In this document: piece after piece, positions 18,339 to 26,669 of the stretch
Position numbering within the stretch: position 1 is the first letter of the stretch
Layout: each line of letters opens with the position of its first letter
Origin: Panacagrimonas sp052386745
GTDB taxonomy: Bacteria > Pseudomonadota > Gammaproteobacteria > Nevskiales > Nevskiaceae
Reading direction: 5' to 3'
Assembly: GCA_052386745.1 (NCBI GenBank)
Contig: JBQTJW010000016.1
Coordinates: 62,001 to 126,000 of the forward strand
Length of the DNA stretch: 64,000 nucleotides
Program-made: the position numbers and the translations under genes
Notes under the pieces: model-generated
What the model was told of the DNA's origin: nothing
Database searches by the model: none
Seen by the model: the letters and a program-made list of their open reading frames with translations, nothing else

Positions 18339-18977
18339 TCACGACTCGAACAACCACGGCGCCTCGACGCGGCGCTGCGTTTCGTAGCGGCGGATGGCCT
18401 GTGCGTCCTTCAGGGTCAGGCCGATCTCGTCCAGGCCCCTGACCATGCAGTCCTTGCGGAAGGCGTCGATCTCGAACCCGAACGCCTGGCCCGAGGGCGT
18501 GCGCACGGTCTGGCCCGGCAGGTCGATGGTGAGCGTGTAGCCGTCCGTGGCCGCCTCGCGGAACAGCTGGTCCACCTCGCCGGCTCTCAGCACCACCGGC
18601 AGGAAGCCGGACTTGAAGCTGTTGTTGAAGAAGATGTCGGCAAAGCTCGGCGCGATCACGGCGCGGAAGCCGGCCTGGTCCAGCGCCCACACCGCGTGCT
18701 CGCGCGAGGAGCCGCAGCCGAAGTTCTCGCGCGCCAGCAGGATTTCCGCGCCCTGGTAGCGCGGCTGGTTGAGCATGAAGTCCGGGTTGGGCCGGCGCGT
18801 GGCGGGGTCGATGTCCAGGTCGCCCTTGTCCAGGTAGCGCCAGTCGTCGAACGCAAACGGCCCGAAGCCCACGCGCTTGATCGACTTGAGGTACTGCTTG
18901 GGAATGATGGCGTCGGTGTCCACGTTGGGACGGTCCAGCGGCGCCACCTTGGCGGTGAGCGTGGTGAAGGCTTTCAT
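18339..18977 (-). CDS. leuD: 3-isopropylmalate dehydratase small subunit LeuD
   Basis: 212 residues from MKAFTTLTAKVAPLDRPNVD. It contains TDAIIPKQYLK and the swivelling-domain loop NFGCGSSREHA. With LeuC it isomerises 2- to 3-isopropylmalate. The ATG overlaps the stop of the upstream thioesterase gene (ATGA). In most relatives leuD follows leuC directly; here two thioesterase genes lie between them. Confidence 0.96.
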   Translation of the reverse strand: MKAFTTLTAKVAPLDRPNVDTDAIIPKQYLKSIKRVGFGPFAFDDWRYLDKGDLDIDPATRRPNPDFMLNQPRYQGAEILLARENFGCGSSREHAVWALDQAGFRAVIAPSFADIFFNNSFKSGFLPVVLRAGEVDQLFREAATDGYTLTIDLPGQTVRTPSGQAFGFEIDAFRKDCMVRGLDEIGLTLKDAQAIRRYETQRRVEAPWLFES

Positions 18978-19417
18978 GGGCAATCTCGGGGGACGGCGAG
19001 CAGGACTTGAAGGCTGGCGGCGGCCACCGGCTTGTCCGGATCGGCCTGGTAGACGATGACGCGCACGCTGGCCACGCGCCGCCCGCGGCGGGTGATGCTG
19101 GCGCGGGCAAAGGTATCCACGGGCTGCGGGCCGCGCAGGTACTCGATGTTGATGCTGACCGGCCGCGGCACCACGGACGGGTCGGCCCCGGCCATCAGCT
19201 GGAACACGGCAGCGCACTCCATCAGCGCGCCCATCGCCCCGCCATGCAGGGCGCGCAGCGAGGGGTTGCCCACGAGGTCGTCGCGAAACGGCAGCCGCAG
19301 CACCAGCGCCTCGTCCTCGTGCTGAAGGGACAGGCCCAGGTGCCGCGCGTAGGGCATGGCCGCCAGCAGCGCGGCCAGTTGCGCGGGGCTGCGCGGGGGT
19401 GCGCCATCGGCGCTCAT
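18974..19417 (-). CDS. PaaI-type hotdog thioesterase (first of a tandem pair)
   Basis: 147 residues. The hotdog active-site region has HGGAMGALMECAA and NIEYLRGP, as in PaaI/4HBT acyl-CoA thioesterases. It probably hydrolyses an acyl- or aryl-CoA in the cytoplasm. It overlaps leuD at its 3' end and the second thioesterase at its 5' end, both by four bases, so leuC, both thioesterases and leuD appear translationally linked. Substrate unknown. Confidence 0.8.
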   Translation of the reverse strand: MSADGAPPRSPAQLAALLAAMPYARHLGLSLQHEDEALVLRLPFRDDLVGNPSLRALHGGAMGALMECAAVFQLMAGADPSVVPRPVSINIEYLRGPQPVDTFARASITRRGRRVASVRVIVYQADPDKPVAAASLQVLLAVPRDCP

Positions 19418-19884
19418 GGCGCGGCTCCCGGCTCGGCCGTGGACGTGGACGTGGACGTGTCCGGCTTGCCATCGCCCAGCAGCATGAAGGTGCCGACCGA
19501 GGTGGCGACGGGATCGTGGATGTCGCCGTCATGCACGGTGGCGCGGGTGTAGGCCACCTGCGGCGTGCGGCTGTGGCAGTGGGCCTCGCAGCGCAGCGCG
19601 ACGCCCGCGCGCGGCGGACGCACGAAGTCCACGCGCAGGTCGAGCGTGACGATGGGCGGACGCTCCGGCAGCAGGCTCAGCAGCGCCTGCCCGCTGGTCG
19701 CATCGATCAGCGTGGTGATGACGCCGCCGTGCAGCGTGCCGGTCCGGGCGTCGCCCGCGAGGTCCGCGCGATACGGCATCTCGAACAGCATGCGGCCGGG
19801 CGCGTGTTCCACGTAGCGGAACCCGAGCGAGCGGTTGTGCGGCACGCAGGCCACGAAAGTGTTCTGGCCCTGCTCCTGCGGCAT
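19414..19884 (-). CDS. PaaI-type hotdog thioesterase (second of a tandem pair)
   Basis: 156 residues from the ATG; a GTG at 19902 would add six residues and lies only one base after the leuC stop. The motif HGGVITTLIDATSGQA and LRVDFVRPP match the hotdog acyl-CoA thioesterase fold. The C-terminus ends in a Thr/Ser repeat encoded by a 6-bp tandem repeat. It is related in plan to its neighbour but not a near-identical copy, so the two may form a heteromer or act on different acyl-CoAs. Location within the leuC-leuD unit is unusual. Confidence 0.78.
   Translation of the reverse strand: MPQEQGQNTFVACVPHNRSLGFRYVEHAPGRMLFEMPYRADLAGDARTGTLHGGVITTLIDATSGQALLSLLPERPPIVTLDLRVDFVRPPRAGVALRCEAHCHSRTPQVAYTRATVHDGDIHDPVATSVGTFMLLGDGKPDTSTSTSTAEPGAAP
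19439..19459. repeat. 6-bp tandem repeat in the thioesterase C-terminus
   Basis: Three copies of GTGGAC plus GTG on the plus strand, encoding the alternating Ser/Thr tail of the upstream thioesterase. It is in-frame and slippage-prone. Confidence 0.6.
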
Positions 19885-19903
19885 GGCGCCGGACGCGTCC
19901 ACC

Positions 19904-21310
19904 TCAGGCGACCGCCTCGCGCACGTCCACGAAATGGCCGGCGATCGCGGCCGCCGCGGCCATGGCCGGGCTCACCAGGTGCGTACGCCCGCCCTGCCCC
20001 TGCCGCCCCTCGAAGTTGCGGTTGGACGTGCTGGCGCAGCGCTCGCCCGGCTCCAGCCGGTCCGCGTTCATGGCCAGGCACATGGAACAGCCGGGCTCGC
20101 GCCATTCGAAACCGGCGTCCAGGAACACCTGGTGCAGGCCCTCGGACTCGGCCTGCTGCTTCACCAGGCCCGAGCCCGGCACGACCAGCGCCAGCTTCAC
20201 GCTGGGCGACTTGTGCCGGCCGCGCACCACCTGTGCCGCCGCGCGCAGATCCTCGATGCGCGAGTTGGTGCAGGAGCCGATGAACACCTTGTCGATGGCG
20301 ATCTGGTCGATGGGCGTGTTCGCGCTCAGGCCCATGTAGGCCAGCGCCTTCTCCATGCCGGTGCGCTTCACCGCGTCGGTCTCGGCCGCGGGGTCGGGCA
20401 CGCGGCTGCTGATGGGCAACACCATCTCTGGCGAGGTGCCCCAAGTGACCTGTGGCTGGATGTCGGCGGCCTCGATCACCACCTCGCGATCGAACGGCGC
20501 GCCCGCGTCCGAATGCAGCGTGCGCCACCACTGCACGGCCTTGTTCCAGTGCTCGCCGCGCGGGGAGAACGGCCGGCCCTGCACGTAGTCGAGCGTGGTC
20601 TGGTCCACGGCGATGAGCCCCGCGCGCGCGCCGGCCTCGATGGCCATGTTGCACACGGTCATGCGGCCTTCCATGGACAGAGCGGCGATGGCCTCGCCCG
20701 CAAACTCGATGGTGTAGCCGGTACCCCCGGCGGTCCCGATGCGGCCGATCACGGCCAGCACGATGTCCTTGGCCGTCACGCCCGCGCCCACGGTTCCGCG
20801 CACCAGCACGCGCATGTTCCGGGCCTTTTTCTGCACCAGGCACTGCGTGGCGAGCACGTGCTCCACCTCGCTGGTGCCGATGCCGAAGGCCAGCGCGCCG
20901 AAGGCGCCGTGCGTGGAGGTGTGCGAGTCGCCGCAGACCACGGTCATGCCGGGAAGCGTTGCGCCCTGCTCCGGCCCGATCACGTGGACGATGCCCTGGC
21001 GCGCGTCGTTCATGCGGAACTCGGTGATGCCGAACTCGTCGCAGTTGCTGTCCAGCGCGTCCACCTGGGTGCGCGAGATCGGGTCGGCAATGCCCTGGCT
21101 ACGATCGGTGGTCGGCACGTTGTGGTCGGCCACGGCAAGGTTGGCGGACAGGCGCCAGGGCTTGCGCCCAGCCAGGCGCAGGCCGTCGAAGGCCTGCGGG
21201 CTGGTGACTTCGTGCACCAGGTGGCGGTCGATGTAGATCAGGGCCGAGCCGTCGCCGCCGTCGCGGACGAGGTGCGCATCCCAAAGCTTGTCGTAGAGCG
21301 TCTGTGCCAT
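19904..21310 (-). CDS. leuC: 3-isopropylmalate dehydratase large subunit LeuC
   Basis: 468 residues from MAQTLYDKLWDAHLV. The [4Fe-4S] cysteines are in FIGSCTNSR (one) and GCSMCLAMN (two), all present. It contains GTVGAGVTAKD and CGDSHTSTHGAFGALAFGIG. It is the catalytic subunit of isopropylmalate isomerase. An in-frame upstream extension was rejected because it would overlap the divergent LysR gene. First gene of the leu transcript. Confidence 0.97.
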   Translation of the reverse strand: MAQTLYDKLWDAHLVRDGGDGSALIYIDRHLVHEVTSPQAFDGLRLAGRKPWRLSANLAVADHNVPTTDRSQGIADPISRTQVDALDSNCDEFGITEFRMNDARQGIVHVIGPEQGATLPGMTVVCGDSHTSTHGAFGALAFGIGTSEVEHVLATQCLVQKKARNMRVLVRGTVGAGVTAKDIVLAVIGRIGTAGGTGYTIEFAGEAIAALSMEGRMTVCNMAIEAGARAGLIAVDQTTLDYVQGRPFSPRGEHWNKAVQWWRTLHSDAGAPFDREVVIEAADIQPQVTWGTSPEMVLPISSRVPDPAAETDAVKRTGMEKALAYMGLSANTPIDQIAIDKVFIGSCTNSRIEDLRAAAQVVRGRHKSPSVKLALVVPGSGLVKQQAESEGLHQVFLDAGFEWREPGCSMCLAMNADRLEPGERCASTSNRNFEGRQGQGGRTHLVSPAMAAAAAIAGHFVDVREAVA

Positions 21311-21354
21311 AGCGGTGTCCTGTTCGGAAGCGGCATCGTAAAAGCGCGCTTTCC

Positions 21355-21375
21355 ATAACTCCAATGAATCGTTGT
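21355..21375. promoter_or_regulatory. Candidate LysR-type operator between leuC and its regulator
   Basis: In the 100-base divergent region, ATAAC and GTTGT are separated by 11 bases, a near-inverted repeat of the T-N11-A kind bound by LysR proteins. Two copies of the self-complementary GCATGC lie closer to the LysR start (21384-21389 and 21397-21402). Either could bind the LysR product. No -10/-35 pair is clear. Confidence 0.4.
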
Positions 21376-21410
21376 CATGCGCTGCATGCGTCCGTGGCAT
21401 GCTCGCCCGC

Positions 21411-22277
21411 ATGGATACGCAGGCGCTCGCGGCATTCCTGGAGGTGGCGGACCAAGCGTCCTTCACCCGCGCCGCCGAGCGCCTGCACCTCTCGCAGCCG
21501 GCCATCAGCAAGCGGCTCAAGAGCCTGGAAGACCAGATCGGCGAGCGCCTGTTCGACCGTGTGGGCCGCTCGGTGCTGCTGACCGACGCCGGCCGCGCGC
21601 TGCTTCCCTATGCGCGCAAGGTCGTGCACACGCTGGAGGACGGACGGCGCGCGCTGTCGCAGCTCGGGCAGAAGGTGAGCGGGCGGCTGTCCATCGGCAC
21701 CAGCCACCACATCGGCCTGCATCGCCTGCCGCCGGTGCTCAAGCGCTTCGTGCTCGACTTCCCCGAGGTGGACCTGGACCTGCACTTCATGGATTCGGAG
21801 GACGCCTGCGAAGCCGTGATCGCCGGCAAGCTCGAACTGGGCATCGTCACCCTGCCCCAGCAGCCGCTGCCGCAGCTGCTGAGCGGCGTCATCTGGCCCG
21901 ACCCGCTGGCCGTGGTCGCCGCGCCCACCCACCCGCTCGCCAGCCGGCCCCAGGTGGCGCTGGAAGAACTGGCCGCACATCCCGCGGTGCTGCCGGACGC
22001 CGACACCTACACCCATCGCATCGTGCGCGTGGAACTGGAGGCGCGCGGCGTGCAGCCCCGCGTGCGCCTCGCCACCAACTACCTGGAGACGCTGAAGATG
22101 CTCGCGGCCATCGGCCTGGGCTGGAGCGTGCTGCCGGAGTCGATGATCGACGACAGCCTGCGCCGCATCGCCATTCCTGGTTTTTTCCCGCACCGCGACC
22201 TGGGCTGGGTGCGACGCGAAGGGCGCGCCGTATCAGGCCCGGCGCGGGCTCTGCTGGTCCTGCTCGATGCTCCCTGA
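21411..22277 (+). CDS. LysR-family transcriptional regulator divergent from leuC
   Basis: 288 residues from MDTQALAAFLEVADQASF. Winged HTH in the first 60 residues (AAERLHLSQPAISKRLKSLE), then a LysR effector-binding domain (RLSIGTSHHIGLHRLPPVLK onward). Divergent transcription from leuC with a short shared region indicates control of the leucine genes, probably responding to a pathway intermediate. Starts further upstream exist but add no homology. It converges on valS. Confidence 0.88.
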   Translation: MDTQALAAFLEVADQASFTRAAERLHLSQPAISKRLKSLEDQIGERLFDRVGRSVLLTDAGRALLPYARKVVHTLEDGRRALSQLGQKVSGRLSIGTSHHIGLHRLPPVLKRFVLDFPEVDLDLHFMDSEDACEAVIAGKLELGIVTLPQQPLPQLLSGVIWPDPLAVVAAPTHPLASRPQVALEELAAHPAVLPDADTYTHRIVRVELEARGVQPRVRLATNYLETLKMLAAIGLGWSVLPESMIDDSLRRIAIPGFFPHRDLGWVRREGRAVSGPARALLVLLDAP

Positions 22278-22300
22278 GCATCGGGCGGCATTCGATCAGC

Positions 22301-25096
22301 TCACAGCGCCGCGATCTTCTCCGCCTGCCCGCGCAGCGCCGCCAGGTCGCGCGCCTGCTTTTCGGCCAGATCCCGCGCCTGCTGCTGCACGGCCTCGGGC
22401 GCCTTGTTGAAGTTGGGATTGGCGATGCGCGTCTGCACCTTGCCCAGGTCGCTTTCCAGCTTCTCGATCTGGCGCGCGAGGCGGGCCAGCTCGGCGTTCT
22501 TGTCGATGAGCCCGGCCATAGGCACGAGCAGGTTCATGTCGCCGAGCCGGGCGCTGGCCGACTGCGGCGGCGCGTCCTGGGCGCCGAGCACGCGCGGCGG
22601 CTCCACGCGCGCCAGGAATTCGATGCTGCCGCGCATGCGCTCCAGCCGCTCCTGATCGAGCGCCGAGGCGTTCTGCACCAGCAGCGGCAGGATCCTGGCG
22701 GGCGAGATGTCCATCTCGCCGCGGATCTGCCGCACGCCCAGAATGAAGCCCTTGAGCCATTCGATGTCGGTCTCGGCGGTCTCGTCGATCCTGTCCGGCT
22801 GCGCCACCGGGTAGGGCCGCAGCATCAGCGTCTTGCCCTCGACGCCCGCCAGCGGCGCCACGCGCTGCCAGATTTCCTCGGTGATGAAGGGCATGATGGG
22901 GTGCAGCAGGCGCAGCCAGGTTTCCAGCACGCGCACCAGGGTGCGGCGCGTGCCGCGCTGCTGCTCCGCGGTGCCGCTGAGCAGCGCGGGCTTGGAGAGT
23001 TCCAGGTACCAGTCGCAGTACTCGTTCCAGATGAACTGGTAGAGCGCGGTGCTGAGCAGGTCGAAACGGTAGGAGCGGAAGTGCTCGGCGCACTCGGATT
23101 CGAGCTTCTGCAGGCGCGAGACCAGCCAGCGGTCGGCCGACGAGAACTCGCAGGACAGGGCCGCGTCTGCGCCGCAATCCTGGCCCTCGCAGTTCATCAG
23201 CACGTAGCGCGCGGCGTTCCAGATCTTGTTGCAGAAGTTGCGGTAACCGGCGGCGCGCGCGGCATCGAAGCGGATGTCGCGGCCCTGCGTGGCGAGCGCG
23301 GCGAAGGTGAAGCGCAGCGCATCGGTGCCCACGGCCTCGATGCCCTTGGGGTAGTCCTTGCGCGTCTTGGCCTCGATCTTTGGCGCCATCTCCGGCTTCA
23401 TCAGGCCGGTGGTGCGCACGCGCACCAGGTCTTCGAGCGAGATGCCGTCCACCACGTCGAGCGGATCGAGCACGTTGCCCTTGGACTTGGACATCTTGTT
23501 GCCTTCGGGGTCGCGCACCAGGCCGGTGATGTAGACCTCGCGGAACGGAACATCCTGCATGAAGTACTGGCCCATCATCACCATGCGGGCGACCCAGAAG
23601 AAGATGATGTCGAAGCCGGTGACCAGCACGCTGCTCGGGTAATACTTCTTCAGCGCGTCCGTGTGCTCGGGCCAGCCCTGGGTGGCCATGGGCCAGATGT
23701 CGGACGAGAACCAGGTGTCGAAGACGTCGTCGTCCTGCCTGAGCGAGGCGCCAGGGGGGAGGCGGGAGGCGTACTTCTGGCGCACGTCTTCTTCGCTGCG
23801 GCCGACGTACACGTTGCCTTCCGCGTCGTACCACGCCGGGATGCGATGGCCCCACCACAGTTGTCGGCTGATGCACCAGTCCTGGATGTTGTCCAGCCAC
23901 TGGCGATAGGTGTTGATCCAGTTGTCGGGCACGAACTTGATGCGGCCGTCGGCAAAGGCGTCGAGCGCCGGCTTGGTGATTCGGGTCCAGCCGCCGTCCG
24001 GGTTTTTCCGGGTGAGGTCGACGAACCACTGGTCGGTGAGATAAGGCTCCAGCACCGCGCCGCTGCGGTCGCCACGCGGGACTTTCAGCTTGTGGTCTTC
24101 AATCTTCTCGACGAGGCCGAGCGCTTCGAGGTCGGCGACCACTTTCTTACGCGCGACGTACCGGTCCAACCCGCGGTAGGCGGCCGGCACTTCCGCGTTG
24201 AGCGTCGCGGTCGGGGTCAGGATGTTGACCTGTGCGAGCTTGTGCCGCAGTCCCACCTGGTAATCATTGAAATCATGCGCGGGCGTGATCTTCACCACGC
24301 CCGTGCCGAACTCGCGGTCCACGTAGTCGTCGGCGATCACGGGGATGTCGCGATCGCAAAGCGGCAGGCGCACGGTCTTGCCGACGAGATGCTTGTAACG
24401 CTCGTCCTCCGGGTGCACGGCCACGGCGGTGTCGCCGAGCATGGTCTCGGGGCGCGTGGTCGCGACCACGAGATGCCCCGAGCCGTCGGTGAGCGGATAG
24501 CGAAAATGCCAGAGCTTGCCGTTCTCCTCCTCGCTCACCACTTCCAGGTCCGAGATCGCGGTCTGGAGCACCGGGTCCCAGTTCACCAGGCGCTTGCCGC
24601 GGTAGATCAGGCCGGCATCAAAGAGCTTCACGAAGTGCTCGGCCACGGCCTTGGAGTAGCCCTCGTCCATGGTGAAGCGGTTGCGGCGCCAGTCCACGCT
24701 GCTGCCAAGGCGCTTGATCTGCTGCTCGATGATGCCGCCGGAGTGCGCCTTCCACTCCCACACCTTGTCCAGGAATTTCTCGCGGCCCAGTTCCGCGCGC
24801 GAAGGCTCGCCGTCCTGCCGCAGGTTGCGCTCCACCACCATCTGCGTGGCAATGCCGGCGTGGTCGGTGCCGGGTTGCCACAGCGTGTCGCGGCCGCTCA
24901 TGCGCGCGTGGCGCGTCAGCGCGTCCATGATCGTGTGCTGGAAGGCATGGCCCATGTGCAGCGTGCCGGTGACGTTCGGCGGCGGAATCATGATGCTGTA
25001 GGGCTCGCCGGAACCCGACGGCGCGTAGCAGTGGTGCTGCTCCCAGAACTCGCGCCAGCGCGCTTCGATGGGGCCGGGTTCGAAGGTCTTGTCCAT
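22301..25096 (-). CDS. valS: Valyl-tRNA synthetase ValS
   Basis: 931 residues, normal length. Class I signatures HMGH (47-50) and KMSKS (near 533), an editing domain between them, an anticodon-binding domain with WNEYCDWYLEL, and a C-terminal coiled coil rich in Glu/Lys/Ala (about 865-930). It charges tRNA-Val and edits threonine. It is a single gene here without the pepA-holC neighbours seen in many relatives, and converges on the LysR gene with a 23-base gap. Confidence 0.98.
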   Translation of the reverse strand: MDKTFEPGPIEARWREFWEQHHCYAPSGSGEPYSIMIPPPNVTGTLHMGHAFQHTIMDALTRHARMSGRDTLWQPGTDHAGIATQMVVERNLRQDGEPSRAELGREKFLDKVWEWKAHSGGIIEQQIKRLGSSVDWRRNRFTMDEGYSKAVAEHFVKLFDAGLIYRGKRLVNWDPVLQTAISDLEVVSEEENGKLWHFRYPLTDGSGHLVVATTRPETMLGDTAVAVHPEDERYKHLVGKTVRLPLCDRDIPVIADDYVDREFGTGVVKITPAHDFNDYQVGLRHKLAQVNILTPTATLNAEVPAAYRGLDRYVARKKVVADLEALGLVEKIEDHKLKVPRGDRSGAVLEPYLTDQWFVDLTRKNPDGGWTRITKPALDAFADGRIKFVPDNWINTYRQWLDNIQDWCISRQLWWGHRIPAWYDAEGNVYVGRSEEDVRQKYASRLPPGASLRQDDDVFDTWFSSDIWPMATQGWPEHTDALKKYYPSSVLVTGFDIIFFWVARMVMMGQYFMQDVPFREVYITGLVRDPEGNKMSKSKGNVLDPLDVVDGISLEDLVRVRTTGLMKPEMAPKIEAKTRKDYPKGIEAVGTDALRFTFAALATQGRDIRFDAARAAGYRNFCNKIWNAARYVLMNCEGQDCGADAALSCEFSSADRWLVSRLQKLESECAEHFRSYRFDLLSTALYQFIWNEYCDWYLELSKPALLSGTAEQQRGTRRTLVRVLETWLRLLHPIMPFITEEIWQRVAPLAGVEGKTLMLRPYPVAQPDRIDETAETDIEWLKGFILGVRQIRGEMDISPARILPLLVQNASALDQERLERMRGSIEFLARVEPPRVLGAQDAPPQSASARLGDMNLLVPMAGLIDKNAELARLARQIEKLESDLGKVQTRIANPNFNKAPEAVQQQARDLAEKQARDLAALRGQAEKIAAL

Positions 25097-25323
25097 GGAT
25101 CAGCCAGAAAAATGCGCGCGGCGGGCGCGAGGGCGCGGCATTGTACCGGCATGCCGGCGCGCATCCGGGTGCGCGCCTCATCCCGATTTCAGGATTGGCA
25201 TTTGCTTATATCGTTTCTGGAATGCGTCACCCCAGGCGTTGAGCGCCCGCGAACCGCACCCATACACTGCCTGTCCGACAAGCACTGCAACAGAAAACGG
25301 GCCCACGGCCTGGATATGCGCAC

Positions 25324-26019
25324 ATGAACATGGAAAAGATCTCGACCTTCGCTGGCCTCAGCGACGTGCAGATCGACAATCTCAACGAACGCTACCTGCC
25401 GCTCCGCTTCGAAGAGCGGCTGCGCCAGTTGTACCTGGACTTCGATCCGGCCAAGGTGATGGTAACGTCCTCGTTCGCGGCCACGTCGGCGTACTTCCTG
25501 CACATCGTGTCGCGCAGCCGGCCGGAGCAGGTGATCCACTTCATCGACACCGGCTACCACTTTCCCGAGACCATCGCGTACCGGCAGTACCTGATCGACC
25601 TGTTCCAGCTCAAGGTGGCCGATGTGCGCGCGGAGGACTGGAAGCACCAGTTCACGCAGAGCGAGCAGACCTATCTCAAGGATCCGGACTTCTGCTGCGC
25701 CGTGAACAAGGTGGAACCGCTGGACGCCATCAAGCCCAACTTCCACGTCTGGGTGTCCAGCCTGATGCGCTGGCAGACCGACCACCGCGCCAGCCTGCCG
25801 GTGTTCGAGGTGCGGCGCGGCATGATCAAGTTCAACCCCATGATCGACGTCACGCGCGAGGAGCGAGACGCCTACATCCGCGAGCATGACCTGCCGTTCC
25901 ATCCGCTGGTGGCCAAGGGCTACTCGTCGATTGGCTGCACGCATTGCACCGTGCCCGGCGAAGGGCGCAGCGGACGCTGGCTGGGCAAGCCCAAGACCGA
26001 GTGCGGGCTGCACTTGTAG
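25324..26019 (+). CDS. cysH: Adenylyl-sulfate (APS) reductase, [4Fe-4S] type CysH
   Basis: 231 residues. The C-terminal catalytic motif KTECGLHL carries Cys227. The four extra cysteines of the iron-sulfur form are present: Cys124-Cys125 (DFCCAV) and Cys205/Cys208 (GCTHC). By this signature, known from Pseudomonas, it should reduce APS rather than PAPS in sulfate assimilation, using thioredoxin. It is single, flanked upstream by 227 bases to the divergent valS and downstream by a strong terminator. No other cys gene is in the window. Confidence 0.92.
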   Translation: MNMEKISTFAGLSDVQIDNLNERYLPLRFEERLRQLYLDFDPAKVMVTSSFAATSAYFLHIVSRSRPEQVIHFIDTGYHFPETIAYRQYLIDLFQLKVADVRAEDWKHQFTQSEQTYLKDPDFCCAVNKVEPLDAIKPNFHVWVSSLMRWQTDHRASLPVFEVRRGMIKFNPMIDVTREERDAYIREHDLPFHPLVAKGYSSIGCTHCTVPGEGRSGRWLGKPKTECGLHL

Positions 26020-26037
26020 CCGAGACCGGTACCCCAC

Positions 26038-26074
26038 AACGAAGAAGGCCGCCCCGTGGGCGGCCTTCTTCGTT
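26038..26074. terminator. Bidirectional terminator between cysH and the glycine-zipper gene
   Basis: A perfect 17-bp stem (AACGAAGAAGGCCGCCC and its complement) closes a CGT loop. The A/T-rich outer stem lets it end transcripts from both sides. It is the strongest intrinsic hairpin I saw in the window. Confidence 0.85.
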
Positions 26075-26093
26075 ACAGCAGCAGGTGATTCGC

Positions 26094-26633
26094 TCAGGAT
26101 GCGCCGATTCCACCGTACTGGCGCCAGGTCTGGTCGAAGTGCACGCGGTCCTCGGTGGTGCGCGGCTGCACCGCCATCAGGATCTTGCCGCCCTTGATGG
26201 CGGACTCGTATTCCTTGACGCGCGCCTCCGGGATGCCCCAGCCAATGAGTGCGCCGAGCAATCCGCCTGCCGCCGCACCGGCGCCGGCACCGGCCGCCGC
26301 GGCCGCCAGGGGCCCGGCGATGACCAGGCCCAGGCCGGGCAGCAGCAGCGTGGTGCCGGCCGCCGCGATGGCCGCCGCGATGGCGCCCACCGTGCCGCCG
26401 ATGGCACCGCCCACGCCCGCACCTTCCGCCGCCTTGTTGCCGAGTTCGGTGGCCACCGCGCTGTCACCGAATTGCGCCTTGCGGGTGCTGTCGCTCATGG
26501 CCAGGTTGACGTCGCCGATGCCGTAGCCACGCGCCGTCACCGTGCCGTACGCCCATTCCGCGCTGTCGCGGTCGGCGAACACGGCGGTGACCAGGGGCTG
26601 CTTTTCATGTTCCTTTTCATATTCCTTGTCCAA
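26094..26633 (-). CDS. Glycine-zipper general-stress-like protein
   Basis: 179 residues with a TTG start, supported by an AAGGAG ribosome site 7 bases upstream; an ATG just before it is in another frame. Residues about 12-60 (TAVFADRDSAEWAYGTVTARGY) resemble the general-stress-protein 17M-like fold. The middle is a Gly/Ala zipper (about 73-130) with two membrane-inserting hydrophobic stretches, and the C-terminus is polar. Such proteins are induced by stress, and the exact role is unknown. It ends at the shared terminator with cysH. Confidence 0.7.
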   Translation of the reverse strand: MDKEYEKEHEKQPLVTAVFADRDSAEWAYGTVTARGYGIGDVNLAMSDSTRKAQFGDSAVATELGNKAAEGAGVGGAIGGTVGAIAAAIAAAGTTLLLPGLGLVIAGPLAAAAAGAGAGAAAGGLLGALIGWGIPEARVKEYESAIKGGKILMAVQPRTTEDRVHFDQTWRQYGGIGAS

Positions 26634-26669
26634 GACATTCTCCTTGTGAATCGATTGACCAGGGGTGGG

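Noticed and set aside
21377..25327. A 1316-codon open frame on the plus strand opposite valS
   Set aside because: It is the mirror of a long high-GC3 gene; its translation is rich in Arg, Gly, Ala and His with no domain pattern. valS has every expected motif.
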